53,255 nucleotides of DNA. It comes from JBGPJM01 sp041485385. Its GTDB lineage: Bacteria > Planctomycetota > Phycisphaerae > Phycisphaerales > UBA1924. Where the stretch lies: the NCBI GenBank assembly GCA_041485385.1, contig JBGPJM010000007.1, positions 1-53,255 of the forward strand, read 5' to 3'. Below are positions 16,759 through 25,791 of this stretch, piece by piece. The stretch's first letter is position 1. Every line of letters starts with the position of its first letter. The translations under genes were made by a program, and so were the position numbers. Below the pieces are notes generated by a model that saw only the letters and a list, made by a program, of their open reading frames with translations, searched no databases and was not told the origin of the DNA.

Positions 16759-17427
16759 GTGATTCACCGGACCGACCGCATCACACGCAGGTTCACACGC
16801 GGCGCCGTGGGGGCGCTCGCCTTCGGCGTGGTGTACACGATCGCCGCAACGGTGTATTCGCTGGCGCAAGGGAACACGGAGTTCGTGTTTTACGTCGTGG
16901 TGATGGCCGTGCTGATGGTCGTGGTCGGAGCGGTCCACCTGCGAGTGGGGCTGACGATGCTGGCCCTGTGGATGCTCGCGGCGTGGGGGCTGCTGCACAT
17001 GGCGGGCGGGTTGTTGAAGCTGCCGGAGCCGACCGGGGTGCTGTACAACTGGTGGATCGTGGGGTCACGCAACGGACAGGGCCTGAAGTTCGATCAGTTC
17101 GTGCACGCCTATGGGTTCGGGACGGCGACGTGGGTGTGCTGGCAGTGCCTGCGGGGCTCTTTGGCCGACCCGCGCCCGCGCCTGGGGCCGCTGATGCTGT
17201 GCGCGCTAGGGGCGGCCGGGCTCGGGGCATTCAACGAGATCATCGAGTTCACGGCGACGCAGATCATGGAGAAGACCAACGTGGGCGGCTACGAGAATAA
17301 CTCGTGGGATCTGGTGTTCAATATGCTCGGGGCATGCGCCGCGGCCGTTGCGATCCGGGCCGCGGCGGGAAACGACGGGAGAGACGACGGTGGAAAGGCG
17401 GAGCGGAAGCGAATGCGGCGAGGTTGA
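16759..17427 (+). CDS. Six-helix membrane protein, YjdF/DUF2238-like
   Basis: A 222-residue inner-membrane protein with about six hydrophobic helices starting at residue 15. The pattern FDQFVHAYGFG, then FNEIIEFTATQIM and NNSWDLVFNMLGA, resembles the acidic and Asn-rich end of YjdF/DUF2238 proteins, whose function is not established. The C-terminal tail is charged and soluble. I chose GTG at 16759 because it keeps the first helix N-terminal and is preceded by the TAGACT box; a TTG at 16663 would overlap the previous gene. Not obviously linked to its neighbours. Confidence 0.65.
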   Translation: MIHRTDRITRRFTRGAVGALAFGVVYTIAATVYSLAQGNTEFVFYVVVMAVLMVVVGAVHLRVGLTMLALWMLAAWGLLHMAGGLLKLPEPTGVLYNWWIVGSRNGQGLKFDQFVHAYGFGTATWVCWQCLRGSLADPRPRLGPLMLCALGAAGLGAFNEIIEFTATQIMEKTNVGGYENNSWDLVFNMLGACAAAVAIRAAAGNDGRDDGGKAERKRMRRG

Positions 17428-17510
17428 AGAGGGGGAAGCACGTGAACGGGCGACGAATGGGGCCCGGTGGTGATTGATGAGGTGGTGCGCATGGACCTGA
17501 GGCGACATGG

Positions 17511-18995
17511 GTGACGAGCGCGGGCACGCTGTTTGCGCTCTTGTTGGCGGGGGGCGCGGCGGGGCCGCAGCCGGAGGCTCAACCGGGGACCGGACCCAGG
17601 ATCGTGCTGGACGGTAGGTTCGATGACTGGCCGGCGCCGGATGCGCAGGTCTGCGCCGATGCGGACTATGTGTACCTTCGGCTGAACCTGCCGGAGCCGG
17701 CGACGCTGCAGGCGGCGCCGGTCACCTACGAGCTGCTTCTCGAGCTGGACGGACGGGTGATCGATGTGAACGGCGCGGTCGAGGGGAAAGCGCCGCAGGA
17801 GCGCGGCTGGGACATGGCGATCGAGTTCTCGCCGCCGGCCTCGGAGGAGACGAAGAACAAGCGACCGAACGGGGTGCAGGCCTTTGCGCTGGACGCCCAA
17901 GGGCGAAGAATGCCGATCTCGGCCGCGGCAATCGACCTGGCCTTTGCGCCGACGTTCGCCGCGGCGCGCTTCGAAGTGAGGCTCTCTCGGCATCTGGAGG
18001 GCGTCAAGGGCGTCGTTGCCGACGCGCTGAACAGCGGCATCGTCATCTGGAGGATGGTGACGCTCGACGAGGCGGGGCACGTTCAGAGCCAGACGCCGCG
18101 GGTGACGGGGGAGCTTCCGAAGCGCATCGTTCACAGGACGCTGGCGGACGTGCAGCTGCCGGCGCCGGCGGCCGGGGCCGTGCGGGTAGTGTCATGGAAC
18201 GTGCTGAAGGCCACGCCGATGAACGACCCGGAGAAGTTCGCTCGGGTGCTGACGGTGCTGGCACCGGACGTGGTGCTGGTGCAGGAATGGGAGAACACGA
18301 CACCGGCGCAGCTCGAGGAATGGTTCAACAGGAACGTGCCGGGTGACCGGCCGTGGCATGCGCTCATTTCGGACGGATGGGGCGTGGGGGTGGTGTCGAG
18401 GCTCGCGCTGGAGAGGCTGGGGCCGGCGCACATCGACCGGCCGGCGGAGGCCGCGCCGGACCGGAATTGTCCCGACCAGGCGGTGCGTCTGGCCGGAGCG
18501 ATTGTGACGACCGCGTCGGGACCGGTGGCGGTGGCGTCGGTGCACCTCAAGTGCTGCGGGAGCAAGGACAGCAAGGAGGACCTGGCGCGGATGGCAGAGG
18601 CCAAGGCGATCAACGCCGCGTTGGGGGCGGCGGTGAAGGACAAGGCGCTGGCGGTACGGATCATCGCGGGAGACTTCAACCTCGTGGGTTCGGAGCCGCC
18701 CCTGACGATCATGCGGGCGGGGCCGGACGCGGACGGCTCGGAGTTGTCGGTGGCGCCGGCGACAGTGCTTGGAGACGAGACGTTCATCACGTGGACCGAT
18801 TCGACGACACCGTTCACGCCGGGGCGGCTGGACTATCTCCTGTACTCGGATGCGACGGCGGACGTGGTACGGGCATTCGTGGTGGACACGGGAAGGATGT
18901 CGGAGGGCGCGCTGAAGCGGGCGGGGCTGAAGGCGGAGGATTCACGGGCGAGCGACCACATGCCGTTGGTTGTGGATCTAACAGTCAAACGGTGA
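17511..18995 (+). CDS. Exported endonuclease/exonuclease/phosphatase (EEP) family protein
   Basis: A 494-residue protein with a short hydrophobic leader (residues 4 to 18) that looks like a signal peptide. Residues 30 to 210 form a beta-rich domain (DGRFDDWPAPD, YVYLRLNLPE) like the sugar-binding or beta-sandwich modules of exported hydrolases. The C-terminal half is an EEP hydrolase. Its residues are Asn in VVSWNVLK, Glu in VLVQEWEN, His in SVHLKCCG, Asp/Asn in IAGDFNLVG and the final SDHMPLVVDL. These are the metal-binding and catalytic positions of the fold. Substrate (nucleic acid, phosphodiester or phospholipid) is unknown. The start is GTG. Confidence 0.82.
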   Translation: MTSAGTLFALLLAGGAAGPQPEAQPGTGPRIVLDGRFDDWPAPDAQVCADADYVYLRLNLPEPATLQAAPVTYELLLELDGRVIDVNGAVEGKAPQERGWDMAIEFSPPASEETKNKRPNGVQAFALDAQGRRMPISAAAIDLAFAPTFAAARFEVRLSRHLEGVKGVVADALNSGIVIWRMVTLDEAGHVQSQTPRVTGELPKRIVHRTLADVQLPAPAAGAVRVVSWNVLKATPMNDPEKFARVLTVLAPDVVLVQEWENTTPAQLEEWFNRNVPGDRPWHALISDGWGVGVVSRLALERLGPAHIDRPAEAAPDRNCPDQAVRLAGAIVTTASGPVAVASVHLKCCGSKDSKEDLARMAEAKAINAALGAAVKDKALAVRIIAGDFNLVGSEPPLTIMRAGPDADGSELSVAPATVLGDETFITWTDSTTPFTPGRLDYLLYSDATADVVRAFVVDTGRMSEGALKRAGLKAEDSRASDHMPLVVDLTVKR

Positions 18996-19083
18996 GGCGA
19001 ACTCGTGACGGCATGGGGCGGGGCCAACATAGAGAGATCACCGGAACGGAAGGGCACGAAAAGAGAAGGGGCACGCGTTCTCC

Positions 19084-21825
19084 ATGTCTACCGCATCATC
19101 TTCCAGGGCGCCAACGGAGAGGGTCGACGTGACGCGCCCGCCGCTGTACTTCACGTTCGGGAACCACATGCACTGGGTGGATATGCAGTGGCTGTGGGGG
19201 TACGACGTGCTGCCGGGGTCGGTGAGCGACATGCTGGCACTGATCGAGGCGACCGGGGCACGGGGGAACGTGAACTTTGATGCCGTGGGCTACGAGCGGA
19301 TGGCCGCGGAGTGCCCCGAGGCGCTGGCGGCGCTGCGGGCGGCGGTGGCGAAGGGAACGGTGGAGCCGGTTGGCTGTTCCTACGGCCAGCCGTACGGGCT
19401 TTTTCACGGCGGCGAGTCGAACGTACGGCAGCTCACCTTCGGGGTGAGGACGACGCGCCGGCTCCTGGGGGTAAGGGCGCGGGCGTTCTGGGAGGAGGAG
19501 TTCTACTTCTTCCCGCAGTTGCCGCAGATGCTCGCACAGTGCGGGTACACGGGGGCGTGCCTGTTCTTTCAATGGACGTGGCACACGCCGGAGATGCCGC
19601 GCGAGAAGTGTCCGCTCATCCTGTGGGAGGGTCTGGACGGAACGCGGATCCCGACGTTGCCGCGGAACGAGCTGAACGTGCACCAGTGGCCCGAGGACTT
19701 TGCGGGGCTGTTGGAAGGCCCGATGATCCGCGGGGAGGGCGGCGGGGCGATGGAAGGGGGGACGATGGAAGGGGGGGCGCCGGCGGTGGTGCAGTGGCTG
19801 GAGCTGATGTCGAGCAACGACTGGATGTGCCGGTCGGAAGTGCTCCTGCCGCGCCTGAAGGAGTTGATGGCGGATCCGCGGTTCGAGGTGCGGGCGCGGA
19901 CCCTGTCGGGGGTGATCGAGGAGTTGCATGCGCAAGCGGAGGGTGGGGCCGGGGCCCGGGCGGGGGTGCCGGTGCGCCGGTACGGCATGGACGATGTCTG
20001 GCACGGGGTGTCGCTGGGGAAGAACGGGGACAACCATCCGCGCCACAGCCGCGCGGTGGAGCCGAACATCCTCTCCGCCGAGGCGATGTCGGCGACGATG
20101 GGGCTGTTCGGCAGGCCGTACCCGAGCTGGGACGTGTACCCGACGTGGGAGCTGGACGAGTCCTGGCGTGAGCTTCTCGCGGCACAGCACCACGACAACC
20201 ACGAGTGCGAGGGGCTGTGCGGGTTTATCGCGGATGCATCGTTCCAGCGGGCGGACCAGCTCGCGATGCAGGTCGCGTCGCGGACCGTTACGTTCCTGGC
20301 CGGGCGTGTGGATGCTCCGGCAGGCAGCCTGGTGGTGTTCAACTCCGCCGGGTTCCCGCGCGATCTCTACCTGACCGCCGACGACGGGCGCCCGCCGACG
20401 ATCGTGAAGGACGTGCCGCCGTTCGGGTACGCGGCGGTGAAGCCGCACGCGGTCGCTCGCAAGCCGGAGCGGATCAACGCGCACGAGGAGCGGGGGGAGC
20501 TTGTCCTCTCGCGCGGCAAGTTCCGCGCAATGGTGGACAAGCGGCGGGGAACGGTGACGCAGGTCGTCTCGCCCGAGTTCCCGGAGGGGATGCTGGCGCC
20601 GGACCGGCCGCTGGGAGCGCTCTTCATGGTGCACGGCGACGGGCCGGACAGGTTCGAGAAGGCCGAAGTCGAGCTGGGCGAAGTGGCGAGCGTGCCGGTG
20701 GTGCAGGTGGTGCGCCACGCGCGGGACGGGGCGATGATCATGATGATGATCAAGATCACGCCCCTGACGGATTCGCTGGACCTCACGTTCATCTCCGAGC
20801 ACGTGCCGCAGTCGGAGGCACGAATGCACGCCGGGTTGCAAACGACGATCGCCCCCGCGTTCGGCGTGGGGAAGATCGTCACGGACCATCCGTACGGCCA
20901 GAGCGCCGTGGAGGCACGCGGCACGTTCAAGCGCAAGTACCCCACCGGGGATTGGATGACCTCGGAGCAGGTCTTCGAGGAGATCAAGAACCCGTTCACC
21001 GCGCTGAGCTTCGTCGACCTGCTTGAAGGCGACGGCACCGGGCGCGGGGTGCTGTGCCTGCACGACGGCGGGGAGCAGTTCTTCCGCGAGGACGGGGCGG
21101 GTGGGGGTGTGAGGGCGCTCCTGACGATGTACGACGCGTGGGACGAGGACCAGTACCTGGGCCGGCTGCAGGCGCGCTTGAGCCTGACGCCGCACGGGCC
21201 GATGTCCGCGGCACAAAGGGCCCGCACTGCCGCGTCGACCCTGGGGAACTGGAGCGTCGCGGGGCGTGACGGCGACCCCGGGGACATCCCGGCGACGTTC
21301 GGGGCGCTCTGGATCGAGGATGCGCCGACGGTGATCGCCACGGCGCTGTTCCGGGAATCGATGAAGTCCGGGGAGCACCTGCCGCAGTGGGCGGGGCACC
21401 GGATGGCGGCCGAGTCGGGCGGGGCGTGCACGCACCCGTATGTCGTGCGCCTTGTGGAGTGGGAGGGTCACGCGGCGACGGTAACGCTCAAGCTCCCCGG
21501 CGCCGTGGGATCGTGCGCGAAGACAAACCTGCTGGGGGAGGTCTGCGACGGGACGGCGGGAAAAGGGGAACGGGGCGGGGAGGGGTGGTCGTCGGGGAAT
21601 ACACAGTGGCTGAAGGTCGAGCCGGCCGAACCGCCGGCGTGGGCCCGCGGGGCGAACATGGGGGGCGCGGAGATCCCGTGGTCGCAGGTCCGGTTCGCGA
21701 TGCGCCCGCACGAGATCGCCACGATCATGGCCGACCTGGTGATGGGCCGAAAGCAGTTCCGCAACCTGGACGCGAAGCGCGAGGTTTGGGCGACGGTCCA
21801 TAAGGAGAGGGGCGCCGCGGGTTAG
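19084..21825 (+). CDS. Divergent GH38-type (alpha-mannosidase-like) glycoside hydrolase
   Basis: A 913-residue protein laid out like GH38 enzymes. The N-terminal barrel has FGNHMHWVDMQWLW (His28, His30, Asp33), GTVEPVGCSYGQPYG, GESNVRQLTFG, FWEEEFYFFPQLPQML, and QHHDNHECEG near residue 370. A large beta-sandwich C-terminal half follows. The nucleophile position, normally Asp in a WxxDxFG context, appears as Glu within WEEEF, and the first zinc motif has one extra residue (HWVD against HWD). No signal peptide is seen, so it is probably cytosolic. A Gly/Met/Glu repeat (about residues 218 to 232) is an insertion. Followed by an oxidoreductase, suggesting sugar catabolism. Confidence 0.7.
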   Translation: MSTASSSRAPTERVDVTRPPLYFTFGNHMHWVDMQWLWGYDVLPGSVSDMLALIEATGARGNVNFDAVGYERMAAECPEALAALRAAVAKGTVEPVGCSYGQPYGLFHGGESNVRQLTFGVRTTRRLLGVRARAFWEEEFYFFPQLPQMLAQCGYTGACLFFQWTWHTPEMPREKCPLILWEGLDGTRIPTLPRNELNVHQWPEDFAGLLEGPMIRGEGGGAMEGGTMEGGAPAVVQWLELMSSNDWMCRSEVLLPRLKELMADPRFEVRARTLSGVIEELHAQAEGGAGARAGVPVRRYGMDDVWHGVSLGKNGDNHPRHSRAVEPNILSAEAMSATMGLFGRPYPSWDVYPTWELDESWRELLAAQHHDNHECEGLCGFIADASFQRADQLAMQVASRTVTFLAGRVDAPAGSLVVFNSAGFPRDLYLTADDGRPPTIVKDVPPFGYAAVKPHAVARKPERINAHEERGELVLSRGKFRAMVDKRRGTVTQVVSPEFPEGMLAPDRPLGALFMVHGDGPDRFEKAEVELGEVASVPVVQVVRHARDGAMIMMMIKITPLTDSLDLTFISEHVPQSEARMHAGLQTTIAPAFGVGKIVTDHPYGQSAVEARGTFKRKYPTGDWMTSEQVFEEIKNPFTALSFVDLLEGDGTGRGVLCLHDGGEQFFREDGAGGGVRALLTMYDAWDEDQYLGRLQARLSLTPHGPMSAAQRARTAASTLGNWSVAGRDGDPGDIPATFGALWIEDAPTVIATALFRESMKSGEHLPQWAGHRMAAESGGACTHPYVVRLVEWEGHAATVTLKLPGAVGSCAKTNLLGEVCDGTAGKGERGGEGWSSGNTQWLKVEPAEPPAWARGANMGGAEIPWSQVRFAMRPHEIATIMADLVMGRKQFRNLDAKREVWATVHKERGAAG
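19748..19776 (+). repeat. 15-nt in-frame tandem repeat inside the GH38-like gene
   Basis: CGATGGAAGGGGGG occurs at 19748..19761 and 19763..19776, giving repeated Met-Glu-Gly-Gly units and G runs of 6 to 7. It keeps frame and looks like a recent slippage insertion in a loop. Confidence 0.7.
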
Positions 21826-21857
21826 GACGGCGGCGCGCGATCGGGCCCTGCAGACGC

Positions 21858-21863
21858 TAGACT
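21858..21863 (+). promoter_or_regulatory. Possible leaderless -10 (TAGACT), copy 2
   Basis: TAGACT lies 8 nt before the ATG of the 52-residue membrane protein. The following GCCGCCC matches copy 1 at 16746 exactly; there is no Shine-Dalgarno sequence. Confidence 0.5.
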
Positions 21864-21871
21864 GCCGCCCC

Positions 21872-22030
21872 ATGCTCTTCCGACTGCTTATCACGTGGTT
21901 GCTCAACCTGGTCTTCGGGAATCCGGACAGGGTCCAGCAGGATCGGACGACATGGCCGACATGGATGGTCGTCCTGCTGATGCTCATGCTCGTGGGCGGC
22001 GGCGTCGGGGCGTTTGTCGCGCTGACGTGA
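21872..22030 (+). CDS. Hypothetical 52-residue membrane protein
   Basis: A short gene starting MLFRLLITWLLNLVFG and ending in one strong transmembrane helix (WMVVLLMLMLVGGGVGAFVAL). The first hydrophobic stretch may be amphipathic or a second membrane contact, joined by the polar NPDRVQQDRTTWP. Support comes from the TAGACT box at leaderless spacing and the close start of the next gene 19 nt after its stop. Codon third positions are G/C-rich like real genes here. No family recognised. It may be co-expressed with the oxidoreductase, but nothing shows a functional link. Confidence 0.55.
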   Translation: MLFRLLITWLLNLVFGNPDRVQQDRTTWPTWMVVLLMLMLVGGGVGAFVALT

Positions 22031-22049
22031 GCGCCCGGGAGAGCGGAGA

Positions 22050-23213
22050 ATGGGGTTCATCCAGCAGATCCCGGGGACGGTGCCCGTGGTGCCGCCGGCG
22101 CGGCATCCGAAGGCCAAGGGAGTCGGCGTCGTGGGGCTGCATGAAGGGCGGACGCTGCTCCTGGCGCTGAACACGCGGACAGCGCACGCGTTTCCGGCGG
22201 CCGGGTGCGACCTGAGCGAGGAGAAGCTGGCCGCGTCGCGCGCCGAGCTGCCGGGGCTGTTCTACACGGGCGACTACGCCGCCATGCTGGCGCTCCCGGA
22301 GGTGGAGATCGTCGCGGTGTACACGCCCGACTCTCTGCACGCCGAGCACATCGTGCGGGCATTCGAGGCGGGCAAAGACGTCATCTGCACGAAGCCGCTC
22401 GTGAACAACCTGCCCGATGCGCGCCGGATCCTCGAGGCGGGGCGCCGGACGGGAAGGCGGCTGCTGGTGGGGCAGTCGACGCGGTTCTTCGAGCCGTTCC
22501 GGCGACAGCGGGCGGCATTCGAGCGGGGCGAGGTAGGGCAGGTCGAACTCGTGGACGCGCACTACATCCACCGGATGGACTGGTACTACCGGAAGTCTCC
22601 GTGGGTGGCAACGGAGACCGACTGGGTGTTCCTGGGGTTGTCGCACCCGATCGATCTTCTGCGGTGGTACCTGGGGCCGCTCAGGCAGGTGCAGGCGCTG
22701 GCGGCGAGGTCGTCGATGGGGGCCGGGCACGGGCTGAAGGGAAACGACATCTACACGGTGAGCGTCGTGGCCGCGTCCGGACGGCTGGGGCGGGCGATGG
22801 GGCACTACGGCATGCACGAGCTTCCCTCGGCGCGGAACTGCATCGAGTTGGTGCTGTACGGATCAGCGGGGACGTCGATGGCGCAGTACCACGACATGCG
22901 GTATGTGCACACGGGCAAGGCTGGCGAGGCGGGCGCGGACTTCCGGGCGGGTGAACTGGAGGAGGTCACGGAGGATTGCCTGTACGCCGGGCGGCAGTAC
23001 TACTTCAACTCCGAGGTGCACGGGATGCACTATGGCGAGTTTGCGAACTATGCCGACTATTTCGCGCGGGGGCTGATCGAGGGGACTGCGTGCTCGCCCG
23101 AGCTCGAGGAGGGGGTGGAGACGGTGTGTGTGATGGAGGCCGCCCGGCGGTCGGCGGCGAGTGGAACGCCGGTGGACCTGGAGCCGCTGCTGAGTGAGGT
23201 CGGGCTCCGGTAG
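22050..23213 (+). CDS. Gfo/Idh/MocA-family NAD(P)-dependent oxidoreductase
   Basis: A 387-residue dehydrogenase of the Gfo/Idh/MocA family, which oxidises or reduces sugars and polyols. The Rossmann start VGVVGLHEGRTLLLAL departs from the usual GxGxxG. The rest is typical: VEIVAVYTPDSLHAEHIVRAFEAGKDV, the lysine motif CTKPLVNN in place of EKP, LLVGQSTRFFEPF, and LSHPIDLLRWYLG, with Asp and Lys positions expected of the active site. GGAGA precedes the ATG. Located after the GH38-like gene, it may process the released sugar or act in a keto-sugar pathway. The weak dinucleotide motif leaves some doubt about cofactor use. Confidence 0.85.
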   Translation: MGFIQQIPGTVPVVPPARHPKAKGVGVVGLHEGRTLLLALNTRTAHAFPAAGCDLSEEKLAASRAELPGLFYTGDYAAMLALPEVEIVAVYTPDSLHAEHIVRAFEAGKDVICTKPLVNNLPDARRILEAGRRTGRRLLVGQSTRFFEPFRRQRAAFERGEVGQVELVDAHYIHRMDWYYRKSPWVATETDWVFLGLSHPIDLLRWYLGPLRQVQALAARSSMGAGHGLKGNDIYTVSVVAASGRLGRAMGHYGMHELPSARNCIELVLYGSAGTSMAQYHDMRYVHTGKAGEAGADFRAGELEEVTEDCLYAGRQYYFNSEVHGMHYGEFANYADYFARGLIEGTACSPELEEGVETVCVMEAARRSAASGTPVDLEPLLSEVGLR

Positions 23214-23364
23214 CGAGCGACCGGCGACGTGGACGCCCGAACATTTACACACCCGTGACACACCTCGGCCCAGCTGGCCAGTACGGTCTAGCTAGGCGGC
23301 GCTTCTCGATTCGTCCGTGCTTCTAGGTAGCCCCCCAACTGCCGCCGCTGCCAAGGAGGTCCCC

Positions 23365-25710
23365 ATGCGCATGGTCGCCAGGTTCGCCGCGGGTCTGTTC
23401 TCGTGCCTTCCCTTGTGCTCGATGGCCCAGACGCACGGTCAGCCGACGGTCAACGTCGACATCGACATTCACTTTCCTGCGGCCAACATCGTCGTGCCGC
23501 AGCAGTGCTCGTTTGTCGTGCGCCCGGGCGTGGATCGCGTGAGCATCCAGGGGGTGGACGCGACGGTGGACATCGTCGAGCAGGTGGCGACAACGACGCT
23601 GAAGATCACGCTGGCCAACCCCGGGCAGCGGCAGCTGGAGGCCGAACTTCTCGTGCCGGTCCCGGCGCAGGCGACGGTGCGGTCGTTCCACTTCGACGGG
23701 GCCGGGGACTGGGGGGGCGGGCCCGAGCCGAGCGTGCGGCTACTGCCGCGGGACGAGGCGCGGCGGCTGTACGAGTCGATCGTGCGCCGGGCGCAGGACC
23801 CCGCGCTCCTGGAGTTCGCGAACTACAACCTGGTGCGCTCGAGTGTGTTCCCGGTGGGACCGGGGGCGACGCAGGTGGTGACCCTGACGTACGAGAACAT
23901 CCTCGATGCCGACGGCAGCCGCGTGGACTACATCCTGCCGCGGACCGAGTCGCTGGAGCTCAGCACGGTCAGGTGGACGATCGCGGCGCACGTACGGACC
24001 AGGCGGCCGATCTCGACGATCTACTCCCCCAGCCACGAGCTGGCGACCCGGACGCGGGCGGATCACGAGGCGAGCGTCGAGGTGACGGCCCAGAGCGCCA
24101 CGCAGCCGGGGTCGTTCCGGTTGAGCTATCTGCTGGAGGACCGGGGCGTGACGGCGACGCTGATGGCGTACCCCGACGCGGAGGTTGGCGGCGGCTACTT
24201 CCTTCTGCTGGCGGGGATCCCGCAGAAGAACGACAATGACGGTCCGAAGCAGCAGCGGGAGGTCATGGTCGTCATCGACCGCTCGGGGAGCATGAAAGGC
24301 GAGAAGATCGAACAGGCGCGGAGCGCGGCGATCGCGATCGTGGACGGGCTGGAGCTCGGCGAGGCGTTCAACATCATCGACTATTCCGACTCGGTGGCGA
24401 TGTTCGCCGACAAGCCGCTGGTGAAAGACGCAAGGATCTCCGCCGACGCGCGGGCCTATCTGCGGGCGCTCAAGGCCGACGGTGGCACGAACATCCACGA
24501 GGCCCTCGGGATGGCGGTCCGGATGAAGCCCTCTGAGGGGATGCTGCCGCTGGTCCTGTTCCTGACCGACGGGCTGCCGACGGTGGGGAACACCAGCGAG
24601 GTGGCGATCCGGGAGGACACGTCGCGGGCCAACGCGTTCAAGCGGAGGATCTTCACGTTCGGAGTCGGCTACGACGTCAACGCGCCTCTGCTGGACCGGC
24701 TGGCCGAGTCGGCGCGCGGGACCAGCATCAACGTGCTGCCTAACGACAACGTGGAGACGGCGGTGTCGCAGACATTCCGGCGCCTGCGAGGGCCGGTGCT
24801 GTCCGAGCCGAATCTGACGATGCTGGACGCGGGGGGATCGCCGACAACGCGGGCGGTCCGCGAGATGATCCCGCCGGCGCTCCCCGACCTGTTCGAGGGG
24901 GACCAGCTCGTAATCCTGGGGCAGTACAAGGACGCCGACGAGCTGCGGTTCCGGCTGGACGGGGGCGTGCACGGTGACCGCACGAGCGGGGCGTGCGAGT
25001 TCCGATTCAAGCTGGACTCGGCGACGACGCGGAACGCGTTCGTACCGCGCCTGTGGGCCAGCCGCAGGATCGCCATGCTGGTGGACGAGATCCGTCAGCG
25101 CGGGGCCGAGGCCCCCAGCTCCGATCCCCACGCGAACCCGCAGACCGACCCGCGGACGCGCGAGCTGGTCGAGGAGATCGTTCGGCTCTCAACGCGGTTC
25201 GGCATCCTCACCGAGTACACGGCCTTCCTGGCGACCGAGCCGGGCGTGAAGCCCGACGAGCGGCACCTGAGCCTGCGCGCGGCGGCCGACGAGGCGTGCA
25301 AGAACCTCCAGGAGCGAGCCGTCGGCGTGCGGAGCGGGGCCGCGGGCGTTAACCAGTCGCTGAACGTCAAGGCCCAGGCCGCCCAGGCCTGCACCAACGG
25401 CAAGAACGAGTACTGGAACGCGGAGATGAAGCGGGTCAGTATCTCGACGGTGCAGCAGATTGCCGACCAGACCCTCTTCCTGCGCGACAACCGCTGGGTG
25501 GATTGCCGGATCAGCGAGAAGGACCCCGCGGCCGCGCCGGACCGCGTTGTCGAGTTCGGCTCCCCCGAGTATTTCGCGCTCGCCAAGACCCTCGCGGACC
25601 AGGGCAGGCCGGGAATCATCGCTGTCCGCGGCGAGGTCTACGTGCTGGTGGACGGGAAGCGCGTGCTGATCAAGGGGAGCGGCGCGGCCCCAAGGACCGA
25701 TGGACAATGA
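23365..25710 (+). CDS. Exported VIT and von Willebrand A domain protein
   Basis: A 781-residue protein with a signal peptide (about residues 1 to 20, FAAGLFSCLPLCSMAQT). A VIT domain covers roughly residues 40 to 170, with VDIVEQVATTTLKITLANPG and LLPRDEARRLYESIVRRAQDPALLE. The VWA domain follows, with an intact metal-adhesion site (VMVVIDRSGSMKGEK, the conserved Thr in DGGTNIHEAL, and LFLTDGLPTVG). A C-terminal region of unknown fold starts near residue 570. A textbook AAGGAGGT sits 4 nt before the ATG, the strongest ribosome site in the window. Such proteins act in the periplasm or outside the cell, probably in protein contacts; the partner is unknown. Confidence 0.88.
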   Translation: MRMVARFAAGLFSCLPLCSMAQTHGQPTVNVDIDIHFPAANIVVPQQCSFVVRPGVDRVSIQGVDATVDIVEQVATTTLKITLANPGQRQLEAELLVPVPAQATVRSFHFDGAGDWGGGPEPSVRLLPRDEARRLYESIVRRAQDPALLEFANYNLVRSSVFPVGPGATQVVTLTYENILDADGSRVDYILPRTESLELSTVRWTIAAHVRTRRPISTIYSPSHELATRTRADHEASVEVTAQSATQPGSFRLSYLLEDRGVTATLMAYPDAEVGGGYFLLLAGIPQKNDNDGPKQQREVMVVIDRSGSMKGEKIEQARSAAIAIVDGLELGEAFNIIDYSDSVAMFADKPLVKDARISADARAYLRALKADGGTNIHEALGMAVRMKPSEGMLPLVLFLTDGLPTVGNTSEVAIREDTSRANAFKRRIFTFGVGYDVNAPLLDRLAESARGTSINVLPNDNVETAVSQTFRRLRGPVLSEPNLTMLDAGGSPTTRAVREMIPPALPDLFEGDQLVILGQYKDADELRFRLDGGVHGDRTSGACEFRFKLDSATTRNAFVPRLWASRRIAMLVDEIRQRGAEAPSSDPHANPQTDPRTRELVEEIVRLSTRFGILTEYTAFLATEPGVKPDERHLSLRAAADEACKNLQERAVGVRSGAAGVNQSLNVKAQAAQACTNGKNEYWNAEMKRVSISTVQQIADQTLFLRDNRWVDCRISEKDPAAAPDRVVEFGSPEYFALAKTLADQGRPGIIAVRGEVYVLVDGKRVLIKGSGAAPRTDGQ

Positions 25711-25712
25711 GG

Positions 25713-25726
25713 GGCCTTGCAAGGCC
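25713..25726. promoter_or_regulatory. Perfect 14-bp palindrome ahead of the response regulator
   Basis: GGCCTTGCAAGGCC is a perfect dyad without a spacer, 2 nt after the VWA gene stop and 66 nt before the regulator ATG. It could be an operator, possibly for autoregulation, or a coincidental palindrome in GC-rich DNA. No T-tract follows, so a terminator is unlikely. Confidence 0.3.
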
Positions 25727-25791
25727 AGTCGCCCGCGTACGTTCTTCTCCGGAGTCCCAACCCCTGTCCCCGGTTTCCTCCTGCGCCCACC

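Noticed and set aside
19735..19790. G-run repeat as a possible phase-variation tract
   Set aside because: The repeat unit is 15 nt and keeps frame; G runs of 6 to 7 are short for slippage control.
19096..21987. 963-codon open frame on the minus strand opposite the GH38-like gene
   Set aside because: Arg/His/Pro-rich translation without motifs; GC-rich third positions of the sense gene suppress stops in the antisense frame.
5472..23294. CTAGCTAG palindrome present at 5472..5479 and near 23287..23294
   Set aside because: Only 8 nt, different contexts, and no shared flanking sequence; likely coincidence.
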